Of a stretch of DNA of 64,000 nucleotides, positions 47,622 to 56,159 are shown one piece after another. A program made the translations under genes and the position numbers. The stretch's first letter is position 1. Each line of letters starts with the position of its first letter. The notes beneath the pieces are model-generated. The model worked only from the letters and a program-made list of their open reading frames with translations, was not told where the DNA came from and ran no database searches. The DNA lies in assembly GCA_965262785.1 (NCBI GenBank), contig OZ253559.1, positions 4,189,082 through 4,253,081 on the forward strand. The letters run 5' to 3'. Source of the DNA: G965218495 sp965262785. GTDB lineage: Bacteria; Bacteroidota; Rhodothermia; Rhodothermales; Bin80.

Positions 47622-48586
47622 ACGGCGTTGAGGTTGATGAGAATCTCACGAAGTTGTGGCAGATGGGCCGCATGGGCCACACGGCGCAGCTGAGCCTCGT
47701 GTTCCAACAGTGCCAGTGCCATCTGTTCGCGTTGCTGGAAAACGGCGCTGGCCGGGGTCTGCAACCTGCGACTGATGGCATCCATGAAGCGCATCACGCG
47801 CAGCCCCCGGTCGAGCTTGAGCAGCATGCCCGTGCGTTGAATCGTCAGAGATTGCTCCAGGCCCTCCCATAAAACCTTCGCTGCGGACCGATTGACGCGC
47901 GTCAAGTCCTGGTGAATACGGGTGAGTGCGCGTTCAGCTTCCCGGGCATCGAACCCATTCCATGCCTGGCGGAGGCGATTGCGATACACAGGAACAAGGT
48001 CTTCCGGAAGACCACAGGTGACTTGATCCAGTAGCGTATTGAGACAGCGCTGTATAGCGACCCTGGGGCCGAACACCTGGCGCACCGCCGATTGAAGTCC
48101 CGTACTGCTGGGCAGCACACAGAGCAGCCCATCGGCGGCCGAAAGACCACGATCGCACAGCGACTGCACAAAGGACGTAAGAGCAGAGACGTTTTCAGGG
48201 TAGCACGCTACCAGGCCAAGTATGCGGCGATAGCCCGTGATGGTCAGACCCGCTCCAAGAACGATGCTAACGCCGCGTGGGCACAGCCCGCGCAGCCAGA
48301 TCGCAACGATCGGGTCGTCTTGCAGACTGCGCGAATGCAACAGCTGCCACGCTTCATTCAACTGCGCCGAGTCTGGCTTTGTGTCCTGGGCCGCAGCAGA
48401 AGCCTTGATCACTACGGGCGGTGGCACCGGCTGCTGATGCGCTGCCGGAATGGGCCAGTCGGTGGTCAATTGTTGCAGTATGTGCGTGCAGAGCTTCATC
48501 AGAAGCCGCCGCGCGTCACCGGAGGGATTGATCTGGGCGTCTGCAGGCGCCTCAGTGCTCCCCAAAACAGGCTGTGAGGGGTTCAT
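47618..48586 (-). CDS. Transposase-like accessory protein without catalytic residues, encoded inside the IS256 element
   Basis: 322 residues. After an 85-residue unrelated N-terminus, residues about 92-280 run parallel to the catalytic core of the neighbouring transposase: VAIWLRGLCPRG against FAVLLLDGKYLAG, ITGYRRILGLVACYPENVS against TEGEKVVLGFAESRTENSA, LCDRGLSAADGLLCVLPSSTGLQSAVRQVFG against LRRGF..LLVQVDGSRGLRKGISAVFG, and AIQRCLNTL against EFQRCQWHK. At the three catalytic places it has Arg99, Pro159 and no Glu, so it should be inactive as a nuclease. Size, order and the ATGA overlap suggest a co-produced subunit or inhibitor of the transposase. It opens 57 bp inside the right end. Confidence 0.75.
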   Translation of the reverse strand: MNPSQPVLGSTEAPADAQINPSGDARRLLMKLCTHILQQLTTDWPIPAAHQQPVPPPVVIKASAAAQDTKPDSAQLNEAWQLLHSRSLQDDPIVAIWLRGLCPRGVSIVLGAGLTITGYRRILGLVACYPENVSALTSFVQSLCDRGLSAADGLLCVLPSSTGLQSAVRQVFGPRVAIQRCLNTLLDQVTCGLPEDLVPVYRNRLRQAWNGFDAREAERALTRIHQDLTRVNRSAAKVLWEGLEQSLTIQRTGMLLKLDRGLRVMRFMDAISRRLQTPASAVFQQREQMALALLEHEAQLRRVAHAAHLPQLREILINLNAV

Positions 48587-48642
48587 ATGGTTGGAAAGGA
48601 GTGGTGGAGGCTAGGGTCCACCTCCACAGCAACTTTCCAATT

Positions 48643-48666
48643 CCCAACTTGAATTTGTGCAATCCC
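48643..48666 (-). repeat. Right terminal inverted repeat of the IS256 element
   Basis: On the plus strand it starts CCCAACTT and ends TTTGTGCAATCCC. It mirrors the left repeat with three mismatches in the middle. Confidence 0.9.
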
Positions 48667-48674
48667 TGCAAATG
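48667..48674 (+). repeat. Target-site duplication, right copy (TGCAAATG)
   Basis: An exact repeat of 45993-46000, directly outside the right inverted repeat. Confidence 0.9.
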
Positions 48675-49176
48675 CAGCCGGATCACGGTCTTCCAGGACA
48701 GTTATCGACTTGTTGTCAAGCGATCCATGATCCTCTCTGTGCGCCTGGGTTGTGCGCCGTTTGGCCCTCTGCAAGCATCCGGCGCTTTGCTCTCTCTAGC
48801 GTGTCACGACCTGGCCAACCTACGCGATACCGCACTGCCGCGCGAGGAGGGTGGTTTGGCATCAAAAGCAACCCTGCAATCGGCACAACACCGCGCCTAC
48901 GACCCTGCCTGCCTTTGTGCTAGCTCGTCCGCGCGCCTCTGTGCGGCAGGCCCCGCTAGAGGATTGCCTTTGAAGGCCGCGCCAGCAATCCCTGCATAGC
49001 AATTTCGAATTTAAGCACGTGACTCAGATTTCCAGCTTGCGAATCGCCGCTGCATTCATAAAAAGGTGTCGCAGGCCACACAGCTTCTGCTACGCGCATG
49101 TTTCGATTCGCCCAAAGCACAGCACGGACGGCGGGGCGGTTCGTATAATCCCACCACGATTAAGCACAGATGCCTC
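48675..49176. other. 500 bp without a supported gene
   Basis: The right flank of the IS256 insertion. It holds only short frames without motifs, and the promoter region of the HAD phosphatase. See the left flank for a possible decayed frame crossing the insertion point. Confidence 0.45.
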
Positions 49177-49851
49177 ATGCCCTCATTGTCGTGCAGTGCG
49201 CTAATTTTCGACCTTGATGGAGTTCTTATTGACTCCAATGCCCTCTACGAACAGCACTGGGAGGTATGGGCCAAACGCAACGGCGTCTCCTTTTCGGACA
49301 TCGTGGCGGTTCACCATGGTCGGCCTGTAAGCTCAACCATCCGCCAGGTCGCCCCACACCTTGATGCACATGAGCAGGCGCTGGCATACAGGGCTGGCCT
49401 GGACGAGACACAGTCCTTTGATGGTGTAAGGATCTTTGGCGGAGTGCTGGACCTGCTGGACTGCATTCCGCCTGACGCGTGGGCCATTGCCACCAGTGCA
49501 CCGGCGGGATTCGCGCGTCGCCTGATCGATCAACTCGGCCTTCCGCTGCCTCGCGTGTTCATCACGGGTGATGATGTCACCTTGGGCAAGCCACATCCCA
49601 TGCCGTACTTACGCGCGGCACAACGCCTTGGCGTTTGCGCAGACCACTGCGTAGTTGTTGAAGACGCGCCCGCGGGAGTATCCGCGGCGCGCGCTGCAGG
49701 CTCCTACGTCATCGGCGTCTTAACGACCAATACATCGCAGGCATTGGCGCAGGCGCATGCCATCATAGACAGCATCGCGGATGTTGCGGTACAGCACCAA
49801 GCCTATGGACTTCAGGTCTCGTGGAAAAAGGCACTGGTACCATCAGGCTGA
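49177..49851 (+). CDS. HAD-superfamily phosphatase/phosphoglucomutase-like protein
   Basis: A 224-residue cytosolic hydrolase of HAD subfamily IA. From the ATG at 49177 it reads CSALIFDLDGVLIDSN, with nucleophile Asp12 and general acid Asp14; a longer frame from 49066 adds unlikely sequence. Motif II is IATSAPAG, motif III is the lysine of TLGKPHP, and motif IV is VVVEDAPAGVSAARAAG. The cap sequence after motif I is of the beta-phosphoglucomutase or glycerol-3-phosphatase kind. The substrate is probably a small sugar or polyol phosphate. It ends 9 bp inside the convergent hemL gene. Confidence 0.88.
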   Translation: MPSLSCSALIFDLDGVLIDSNALYEQHWEVWAKRNGVSFSDIVAVHHGRPVSSTIRQVAPHLDAHEQALAYRAGLDETQSFDGVRIFGGVLDLLDCIPPDAWAIATSAPAGFARRLIDQLGLPLPRVFITGDDVTLGKPHPMPYLRAAQRLGVCADHCVVVEDAPAGVSAARAAGSYVIGVLTTNTSQALAQAHAIIDSIADVAVQHQAYGLQVSWKKALVPSG

Positions 49852-51114
49852 CAGCGCAGCTTCAAAGGCTTGTATCGTGTGCTTAATCTGGTCCGGGCCA
49901 TGGGCCGACGAAGTAAAGCACGCCTCGAACTGCGACGGCGGCAAGTATATGCCACGCCTCAACAACGCCCAGAATACCCGTGCAAAGCGTTCCATGTCAC
50001 ACCCGTGCGCCGTCTGGTAATCGGTCACCGGTGTTCTGCTGAAAAAGCAGCTGAACATGGCCCCGACCTGGTGAACCTGCACGGGAATTTGTTTTCGGGC
50101 TGCTGCAGCCTGAATTCCCTCGGCTATCTGCAAGGCCGCCTCACGGGCCACGGGCCATGCTTCATTGAGTGACTGCAGCGTTGCGATGCCGGCGGACATG
50201 GCCAAAGGGTTGCCAGACAGCGTACCGGCCTGATACATCGGTCCCTGAGGCGCCACCATCTCCATGATGTCACTGCGCCCGCCATAAGCTCCGACCGGCA
50301 GCCCTCCACCTATGACCTTGCCCAGCGTCGTCAGGTCCGGACGCACGTTGTATAGCGTCTGCGCCCCGCCCGGGTGCACGCGAAACCCGGTCATTACCTC
50401 GTCGAAAATTAGCAGCGCCCCGTGTTCACGGGTCAGCGCCCGCACGGCCTGAAGGTAGCCCGGTGCCGGTGGAATGACACCCATATTGCCGGCTACAGGT
50501 TCTAGCATAATGGCTGCTACGCTGCCCTGATGATTCCGAAGCGCCCGGTCCATCGCATCCAGATCGTTAAAGGGGACGACGATTGTATCCTGGGTTGCAC
50601 CCATGGGAATCCCCGGCGAGTCCTGAAGGCCGAGCGTGGCCAGGCCCGACCCAGCTTGCTTCAGGAGTGCGTCTGCGTGGCCATGGTAATTCCCTTCACA
50701 CTTGATGATTTTGTTGCGGCGAGTATATGCGCGCGCCAGGCGGAGCGCACTCATGCAGGCCTCTGTTCCGGAATTGACAAAGCGAATTGTCTCAATGCGG
50801 GGCATGTGCCGCATCACGAGGCGGGCGAGTGTCGTCTCCTTTTCTGAAGGCGCTCCAAAGCTGGTACCGCAACGGGACGCTTCCAGAATCGCACTGATAA
50901 CGACCTCCGGCGTGTGGCCCAGTATAAGTGGGCCGTAAGAAAGCACGTAATCTATGTACCGATTGCCGTCCACGTCAATGAGGTACGGACCCTCGCCACG
51001 CTCAATGAATACCGGTGTCCCTCCGACCGCTCTGAAGGCCCGCACGGGCGAATTCACGCCTCCAGGCAGCACTTGGCAGGACTCCTCAAACAGTTTCTCT
51101 GATCGCTTATGCAT
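49843..51114 (-). CDS. hemL: Glutamate-1-semialdehyde 2,1-aminomutase
   Basis: The second step of the C5 heme route: a PLP enzyme turning glutamate-1-semialdehyde into 5-aminolevulinate. About 423 residues, normal length. Signatures: LPGGVNSPVRAFRAVGG, DVDGNRYIDYVLSYGPLILGH, VNSGTEACMSALRLARAYT, KCEGNYHGHAD, LIFDEVMTGFRV and the PLP lysine in LTTLGKVIGGGLPVGAYGG. The start is ATG 51114 (a GTG lies just before), overlapping the end of hemY by 8 bp. It is the last gene of the hem operon, although it acts second in the pathway. No clear terminator is seen; the convergent HAD gene overlaps its end. Confidence 0.97.
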   Translation of the reverse strand: MHKRSEKLFEESCQVLPGGVNSPVRAFRAVGGTPVFIERGEGPYLIDVDGNRYIDYVLSYGPLILGHTPEVVISAILEASRCGTSFGAPSEKETTLARLVMRHMPRIETIRFVNSGTEACMSALRLARAYTRRNKIIKCEGNYHGHADALLKQAGSGLATLGLQDSPGIPMGATQDTIVVPFNDLDAMDRALRNHQGSVAAIMLEPVAGNMGVIPPAPGYLQAVRALTREHGALLIFDEVMTGFRVHPGGAQTLYNVRPDLTTLGKVIGGGLPVGAYGGRSDIMEMVAPQGPMYQAGTLSGNPLAMSAGIATLQSLNEAWPVAREAALQIAEGIQAAAARKQIPVQVHQVGAMFSCFFSRTPVTDYQTAHGCDMERFARVFWALLRRGIYLPPSQFEACFTSSAHGPDQIKHTIQAFEAALSA

Positions 51115-52483
51115 CACTTAACTCCAAGTCCGACAAAATCGCTTCTGCGGCACGCTGAGCATCTCTAATGCAATCCGGGATGCCTGCACCGCGATACGCT
51201 GCGCCTGCCAGGTGCAGTCCGCTATGCTCGTTGCTCATAGCACCAATCCGCGAGCAGCGCTTACGGTGCCCCATGTCGTATTGAGGCAGCGATTTGTGCC
51301 AGCGATGAACCCGCTGCAAGCTGGGTGACGCCTTCACGCCAAGGATTTCTTTCACCTCCGCCTGGGCCAAAGCTAGCAGTCGCGCATCGTCCAAGGCAAA
51401 CACCGCATCGTCGCCCTTCCGGCCCAGCACTACGCGCACCAGGACATGGTCTTCAGGCGCTCGCTCCGCCAGCTTCGCACTGCTCCACGTTGAAGCTACT
51501 GCCATGCGGTCCGCTCCAAGCGCCGAGAGGTATCCGGATGCATCAAGACGGCGTGGCACCTGCGATTCGCGAAACGCAAGTTGCACCGCTATCGTTGCGC
51601 CATAGCGAATGGTGCCTAGCTCTTCGGACAAACCGGGGTTCAGAGGCGCAAGCATCTCCGCGGCTGCGAAGGCCGGTGCCGCGATGAGCACGCCTTCAGC
51701 CTTCCAGGTCACTCCGCCATTCGCGTGGACCGCGTACTGCGCTCCCTCCCTACAGATAGCGTGAACGGACACCCTGGTTCGGATTGCTGTGGTGCTTAGG
51801 CGCAACCGAAGCGATTCGATGAGCGTGCCCAGGCCACCCGCCAGGCTGCGCAGGGCGCTAACGCGCGGCCGCGGCCCACGCGCCGTAGCACGAAGCAGGC
51901 TGCCGTGCGCCTGCTCCATCGCCCTAAGGTGCGGCAACAACGCGTCTACGCTCAGCGTCGCCGGGTCCCCGCCCGAAAGCCCCCCCAAGAGGGGCGCAAT
52001 GATCCGAGTATAGGCTTCGCGTCCATATCTACGCGTAAAGAATGCCTGAACCGACTCCTCCTCTGCGCTACTTCGCGGCGGCACCAAATACTCCAACAGC
52101 AGGCGCGCCCTGCCGCTAAGTGATAGCAGGCGCGTCGAAAGTACCGGCCCCATGCGGGCGGGCACCAGTCCGCTAAAACCCTCTGGCAGGGAATACAGGC
52201 CATCAGCGCGCCGAAGGTAGGCACGACGCTGCAAGGGCACCTGAGCCTGGAGGCTGAGCGCCTCACAGAGTGCGACGGCATGCGGCTTTCGAGCGAGGAA
52301 CACGTCTGCCCCGTGCTCCATAACAAACCCACTGCTGCGCTCAGTGAAGATGCAACCACCCAGACGATCGGCCTTTTCCAGAACCGTGACCTTTAGCGGC
52401 ACGCCACTGGTCTGCAGGTGGAAGGCTGCTGCAAGCCCCGTGATACCGCCGCCAACGATGACCACCCGGCGGGGGCGCGTCAT
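51107..52483 (-). CDS. hemY: HemY-type FAD oxidase (coproporphyrinogen III/protoporphyrinogen oxidase)
   Basis: An oxygen-dependent six-electron oxidase of a porphyrinogen, 458 residues. The FAD fingerprint VVIVGGGITGLAAAFHLQ opens the protein, followed by LEKADRLGGCIFTERSSGF, GADVFLARKPHA, GGLSGGDPATLSVDALLP, and at the C-terminus GLHLAGAAYRGAGIPDCIRDAQRAAE, the second FAD contact. Because hemQ and hemH are in the same operon and hemN and hemF are absent, the likely substrate is coproporphyrinogen III (the CgoX role, cgoX/hemY); this is inference, since the family alone does not decide it. It overlaps hemH by 4 bp (ATGA) and hemL by 8 bp. Confidence 0.93.
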   Translation of the reverse strand: MTRPRRVVIVGGGITGLAAAFHLQTSGVPLKVTVLEKADRLGGCIFTERSSGFVMEHGADVFLARKPHAVALCEALSLQAQVPLQRRAYLRRADGLYSLPEGFSGLVPARMGPVLSTRLLSLSGRARLLLEYLVPPRSSAEEESVQAFFTRRYGREAYTRIIAPLLGGLSGGDPATLSVDALLPHLRAMEQAHGSLLRATARGPRPRVSALRSLAGGLGTLIESLRLRLSTTAIRTRVSVHAICREGAQYAVHANGGVTWKAEGVLIAAPAFAAAEMLAPLNPGLSEELGTIRYGATIAVQLAFRESQVPRRLDASGYLSALGADRMAVASTWSSAKLAERAPEDHVLVRVVLGRKGDDAVFALDDARLLALAQAEVKEILGVKASPSLQRVHRWHKSLPQYDMGHRKRCSRIGAMSNEHSGLHLAGAAYRGAGIPDCIRDAQRAAEAILSDLELSDA

Positions 52484-53433
52484 GCCTCAAGCCATCCGGC
52501 GCGACGTGCGCCGCTGCAAATAATATCCGCAAGCGTACCGATGAAATGCGGATCGCTGTTGAGCGAAGGAGGACGCTCCAAACGCACGCCGCACGCCCGC
52601 GCGACCTCTTGGGCCTCGATGTCAATGTCGAAAAGAATCTCAACGTGATCCGAAACAAATCCTACTGGCACGCTCACGATATTCCTTATTCCCTTCTTAG
52701 CCAAATACGGGATGTGGTCTTCTAACTGTGGACCCAGCCATGGCTCGGGGCTACGGCCCTCAGACTGGTAGCTCCAAGACCACTGCGTCGGAGGGAGACC
52801 CGCCTTAGCGGCTACCAGCTGCGCTGTTTCCTGCATCTGATCGTCGTAGGGATCGCCGCTTTTGAGGATTCGAGTCGGCAGACTGTGCGCGCTAAAGACT
52901 ACGTGGACGGTATTTCGCTCCTCTTCAGGCCAGCGCTCCAAGCCTATGTGCACGCGCCTGGCTAGCGCCGTAATTAGACCGGGAGCGTCGTGGTAGGCAC
53001 TGATATGCTCAAAAGCAATCTCACCGCGAAAAAGGCCAAGCCCTGCTGCGATCTTTGCCTGGTATTTGGCAATGCTCATCCTGCTGAAGTGTGGAGCCAG
53101 CACGAGGCTCACCGCACGCTCGATTCCGTCGTCAATCATGGTGCCCACGGTCTCTTCAATCCACGGCGCCCAGTGCCTCATGCCGAGGTAATCCGCAAAA
53201 GTGCCCTGCGGCACGCGGGTCCCCAGCACTTTCATCGTTTCGCAAATAGCGTCTCTGGTTAGCGGCAAGAGTGGGCTGGCGCCACCGATCAACCGATAGT
53301 TGCGTGTAATCTCTTCCACCAGGGCATTGGAGGTGGTGCGCCCCGCCCGTATGTCGGCCAGATAGCCCGGAATGTCGTCCAAGCTATCCGGTCCTCCGTA
53401 GGCCATAAACAGCACGCCGATTGGCTTGATCAT
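52480..53433 (-). CDS. hemH: Ferrochelatase (probably coproporphyrin ferrochelatase)
   Basis: Inserts ferrous iron into a porphyrin. The 317-residue soluble protein starts KPIGVLFMAYGGPDSLDDIPGYL, has the catalytic-histidine motif VVFSAHSLPTRIL and the acidic metal-path helix VSVPVGFVSDHVEILFDIDIEA. No C-terminal extension or cluster cysteines are present. In the company of hemQ, coproporphyrin III is the expected substrate (CpfC role), giving coproheme for hemQ. The start and stop overlap hemE and hemY by ATGA on both sides, so the three are translationally coupled. Confidence 0.95.
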   Translation of the reverse strand: MIKPIGVLFMAYGGPDSLDDIPGYLADIRAGRTTSNALVEEITRNYRLIGGASPLLPLTRDAICETMKVLGTRVPQGTFADYLGMRHWAPWIEETVGTMIDDGIERAVSLVLAPHFSRMSIAKYQAKIAAGLGLFRGEIAFEHISAYHDAPGLITALARRVHIGLERWPEEERNTVHVVFSAHSLPTRILKSGDPYDDQMQETAQLVAAKAGLPPTQWSWSYQSEGRSPEPWLGPQLEDHIPYLAKKGIRNIVSVPVGFVSDHVEILFDIDIEAQEVARACGVRLERPPSLNSDPHFIGTLADIICSGARRAGWLEA

Positions 53434-54449
53434 GAGCCTGTAGAAGTCGCTTGGTGGACGTAATCAATGAGGCGACGAACGTTGTCGACCGGCGTGCCAG
53501 GCAAAATGCCGTGGCCCAAATTGAATATGTGTCCTGTCGCGCCCGCCCGACGAAGCACGTCATCTGTGTGGGCCTTTAGTTCGCGCCACGGCGCAAACAG
53601 AGCTGTCGGGTCCAGATTCCCCATCACCGGGCGCTGCACGACTTTTCGCGCGGCATCAAGCGCAATGCGCCAGTCCACGCCGATGACATCGCCCCCTGCA
53701 GCCGCGATGGAAGCCAGAGCGCCCGCTGTGCCTGTGCTGAAGTGAATTGTAGGCACCTCCAACGTTGCCAACCGCGCAAACAGCATCTTGGTATACGGCT
53801 GAACGAAACGGACGTAGTCCGATGGCCCGAGCGCTCCGGCCCACGAGTCAAAGACCTGCACGCAGTCCGCTCCTGCCTTTACTTGTTCCCTTAGCAGGTC
53901 CGCTACCACCGCCACCAGCTTTTTCAGGAGCCGATCCCACGCAGCGGGCTCGGTGTACATGAGCGTCTTCGTTCGAAGATACGTGCGAGAGGAGCCGCCC
54001 TCGATGGCGTAGCTCGCCAGCGTAAAGGGTGCGCCCGCAAACCCGATAAGCGGCACGCGCACTGCCCGCTTAACGCGTCGGATGGCCTCAAGCGTTTCAG
54101 GCATCGCCTCCGCTGCCGGCGGCACGCGGAGCCGGTCGATCTGCTTGCTGCTCGCTAGCGGCGCCTTGATACGTGGTCCCACACCCGGCAGGAATTCCAA
54201 GTCCAACCCCATCCCGATGAGCGGTGGCAAAATGTCCGAGAACACAATCGCCGCGTCCAGATCAAACGTTTCACAGGGAAGGAGTGTGATTTCTGCGGCT
54301 AAGTCCGGATCGCGCAATGCCTCCATCATGGTGCGACCCTTGCGTAACGCGCGATACGCGGGGAGATACCGCCCCGCCTGACGCATTATCCAGACCGGAG
54401 TATAGGGCACGGCCTCGCCGCGACACGCCCTGAGGAGAATATCATTCAT
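53430..54449 (-). CDS. hemE: Uroporphyrinogen decarboxylase
   Basis: Removes four carboxyl groups from uroporphyrinogen III to give coproporphyrinogen III. 339 residues from the ATG at 54449. That start is preferred over a GTG at 54470 because it overlaps the hemQ stop by ATGA, as the other genes of the operon do. The substrate-binding PVWIMRQAGRYLPAYRALR is intact, as are IVFSDILPPLIGMG, the FAGAPFTLASYAIEGG segment and the late NLGHGILPGTP. Cytosolic. It is the last step shared by the protoporphyrin- and coproporphyrin-dependent routes. Confidence 0.97.
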   Translation of the reverse strand: MNDILLRACRGEAVPYTPVWIMRQAGRYLPAYRALRKGRTMMEALRDPDLAAEITLLPCETFDLDAAIVFSDILPPLIGMGLDLEFLPGVGPRIKAPLASSKQIDRLRVPPAAEAMPETLEAIRRVKRAVRVPLIGFAGAPFTLASYAIEGGSSRTYLRTKTLMYTEPAAWDRLLKKLVAVVADLLREQVKAGADCVQVFDSWAGALGPSDYVRFVQPYTKMLFARLATLEVPTIHFSTGTAGALASIAAAGGDVIGVDWRIALDAARKVVQRPVMGNLDPTALFAPWRELKAHTDDVLRRAGATGHIFNLGHGILPGTPVDNVRRLIDYVHQATSTGS

Positions 54450-55183
54450 GCCCCGCAATCCGACTGCCACAACGTTCTGCCCACGAAGAATGGACCCATC
54501 TGGCTCAGGTAGCGTGCGGTCTGGCGCGTCTGTCGCATCCGCTGCACAATAGCAGAAAGTGGATACAGCCTCTTGCCCAACAGGCCCACGACAAAGTCAT
54601 TGTCGTTCGTATCCAGGCCGTGGCATGCCAAGCGGATGTCGTGAGCATGATCTGCCTTGCCATATGCATGGCCGATACCGCCATGCTCCATCAGGACGGT
54701 GCGCCGCTCCTGGCTCGTCAGCTCCTCGAAGGAGCCGGATCGACGCAAAGGATACCAAAGGGCCCACGGCCAGTCTGGGTTGGTTACGTAGCGCTGCGGT
54801 CGCTTGAGCAAGACCTCCTCAAGGTCGCTTTCGTAACCAATTGTGTAGGTCCGGCCAAACAACGCATGTGCCGGCTTGAACGCAAGGGCCGCAAACGGCG
54901 CCATCGATAACAAGGCACGAAGCTCTGTGACGAAGTACTCCGGGTCCTCACTCATCGCGAGTAGCCCGAAGCCATAGGGATCTAGCACATTGGCATATAG
55001 CGCGCCGCGCAACCCATGACGCTCGCAGATCCTCCTGATTGGTTCCACATCCTGGCAACCCCCAAATACCTGGAGTTGCATGTAAAGCCGTGCATCGAGG
55101 TAGAGGGCCCGGCCCGCCTCGTCGCGTCCGCGCTCCCTGAGGTCAACCCCTTTGGGTCGCTGCTCCTGTATATCTAGGGCCAT
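54446..55183 (-). CDS. hemQ: HemQ/ChdC, chlorite-dismutase-family coproheme decarboxylase
   Basis: Converts coproheme to heme b by two peroxide-driven decarboxylations. 245 residues, the usual size. The second ferredoxin-like half shows the key features: ALWYPLRRSGSF contains the catalytic Tyr (the position of Tyr145 in staphylococcal enzyme), and VLMEHGGIGHAYG contains the proximal heme His; the lysine usual four residues after the Tyr is Arg here. DTNDNDFVVGLLG and MRQTRQTARYL...GPFFVG are also characteristic. It sits 6 bp after hemB and overlaps hemE. Its presence among heme genes is the main evidence for the coproporphyrin-dependent route. Confidence 0.92.
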   Translation of the reverse strand: MALDIQEQRPKGVDLRERGRDEAGRALYLDARLYMQLQVFGGCQDVEPIRRICERHGLRGALYANVLDPYGFGLLAMSEDPEYFVTELRALLSMAPFAALAFKPAHALFGRTYTIGYESDLEEVLLKRPQRYVTNPDWPWALWYPLRRSGSFEELTSQERRTVLMEHGGIGHAYGKADHAHDIRLACHGLDTNDNDFVVGLLGKRLYPLSAIVQRMRQTRQTARYLSQMGPFFVGRTLWQSDCGA

Positions 55184-55189
55184 ATAACG

Positions 55190-56158
55190 CTATGATTGCA
55201 GCCAGGCCGCAGCTTCCAGTGCGTGGTACGTGATAATGCTGTCCGCACCGGCACGTTTGATGCTAGAGAGCACCTCAAGCGTTGCACTCTCTTCTTCTGC
55301 CAGACCCAGAATTGCCGCCGCCTTAACCATAGCATACTCTCCGCTAACGTTGTACGCCACCAAAGGCAGGTCAGGTATACGTGCGCGCACCCGGCTGATC
55401 ACATCAAGGTATGACAGCGCCGGCTTTACCATGATCATGTCTGCACCTTCGCGGACGTCATGGGCCACCTCGCGCAGTGCCTCGCGCACATTGGACGGAT
55501 CCAGCTGGTGCGTCTTGCGGTCCCCAAACTGCGGCGCTCCGCCAGCAGCATGCCGAAAGGGCCCATAGAAGGCGGATGCATACTTGGCGCTATAGGAAAG
55601 GATGGCAATATCTGCGTAGCCCTTCGCATCCAGCCCGCTACGGATAGCAGCGACCATATGGTCCATCATGCCGCTTGGGGCCACTATATCCGCACCGGCC
55701 TCTGCATGTACGCATGCCATGTCCGCCAGAATCGGCAGAGTCGCGTCGTTACTGATCCCGCTACCAGAGAGTACGCCACAATGGCCATGATCCGTGTACG
55801 AGCACAAGCACACATCGGTTATTACCACCAGTTCAGGTGTCTCGGCTTTCAGCGCACGCACAGCCTGCGTCACGGGTCCCATTGGGTCCATCGCCTCGCT
55901 GCCAATAGCATCCTTTTGTTCAGGGATGCCAAAAAGCAGGACCCCTGCAACGCCGAGCGCAGCTGCTTCACGCGCCGCACGAACGCATCCTGTCACATTC
56001 AGACGCTCTATGCCGGGCATGTGCGGGACCGGCCCGGTGTCGTGATGGGTAACAAAAAGCGGATAGATAAAATCTGTGGGAGTCAGCGTGGTTTCGCGTA
56101 CCAGGCGTCTTAGCGCGGCCGTGCGTCGCAGGCGGCGCGGTCTCCAAGTCAGATGCAT
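55190..56158 (-). CDS. hemB: Delta-aminolevulinic acid dehydratase (porphobilinogen synthase)
   Basis: Condenses two 5-aminolevulinate molecules to porphobilinogen in the cytosol. 322 residues from the ATG at 56158, which has a GGAGA site five bases before it and lies just after the hemD stop; an ATG at 56173 would overlap hemD. Family opening RPRRLRRTAALRRLVRETTLT, then the zinc-binding ITDVCLCSYTDHGHCGVL (Cys-x-Cys-x7-Cys, so a zinc-type enzyme), and two Schiff-base lysines in ILSYSAKYASAFYGPFR and DMIMVKPALSYLD. VAYNVSGEYAMVKAA closes the active site. All catalytic residues are present. Confidence 0.96.
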   Translation of the reverse strand: MHLTWRPRRLRRTAALRRLVRETTLTPTDFIYPLFVTHHDTGPVPHMPGIERLNVTGCVRAAREAAALGVAGVLLFGIPEQKDAIGSEAMDPMGPVTQAVRALKAETPELVVITDVCLCSYTDHGHCGVLSGSGISNDATLPILADMACVHAEAGADIVAPSGMMDHMVAAIRSGLDAKGYADIAILSYSAKYASAFYGPFRHAAGGAPQFGDRKTHQLDPSNVREALREVAHDVREGADMIMVKPALSYLDVISRVRARIPDLPLVAYNVSGEYAMVKAAAILGLAEEESATLEVLSSIKRAGADSIITYHALEAAAWLQS

Positions 56159-56159
56159 A

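Larger units (their letters stand above)
46001..48666 (-). mobile_element. IS256-family insertion sequence with two ORFs, 2666 bp
   Basis: A complete element bounded by 24-bp inverted repeats (21 of 24 positions match) and an 8-bp direct target duplication TGCAAATG. It carries a Mutator/IS256-type transposase (46305-47621) and, upstream on the same strand, a second gene (47618-48586) that overlaps it by ATGA. At 2.67 kb it is about twice the size of ordinary one-gene IS256 members. The intact ends and perfect duplication indicate a recent insertion, and the open transposase frame suggests it may still move. Confidence 0.9.
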
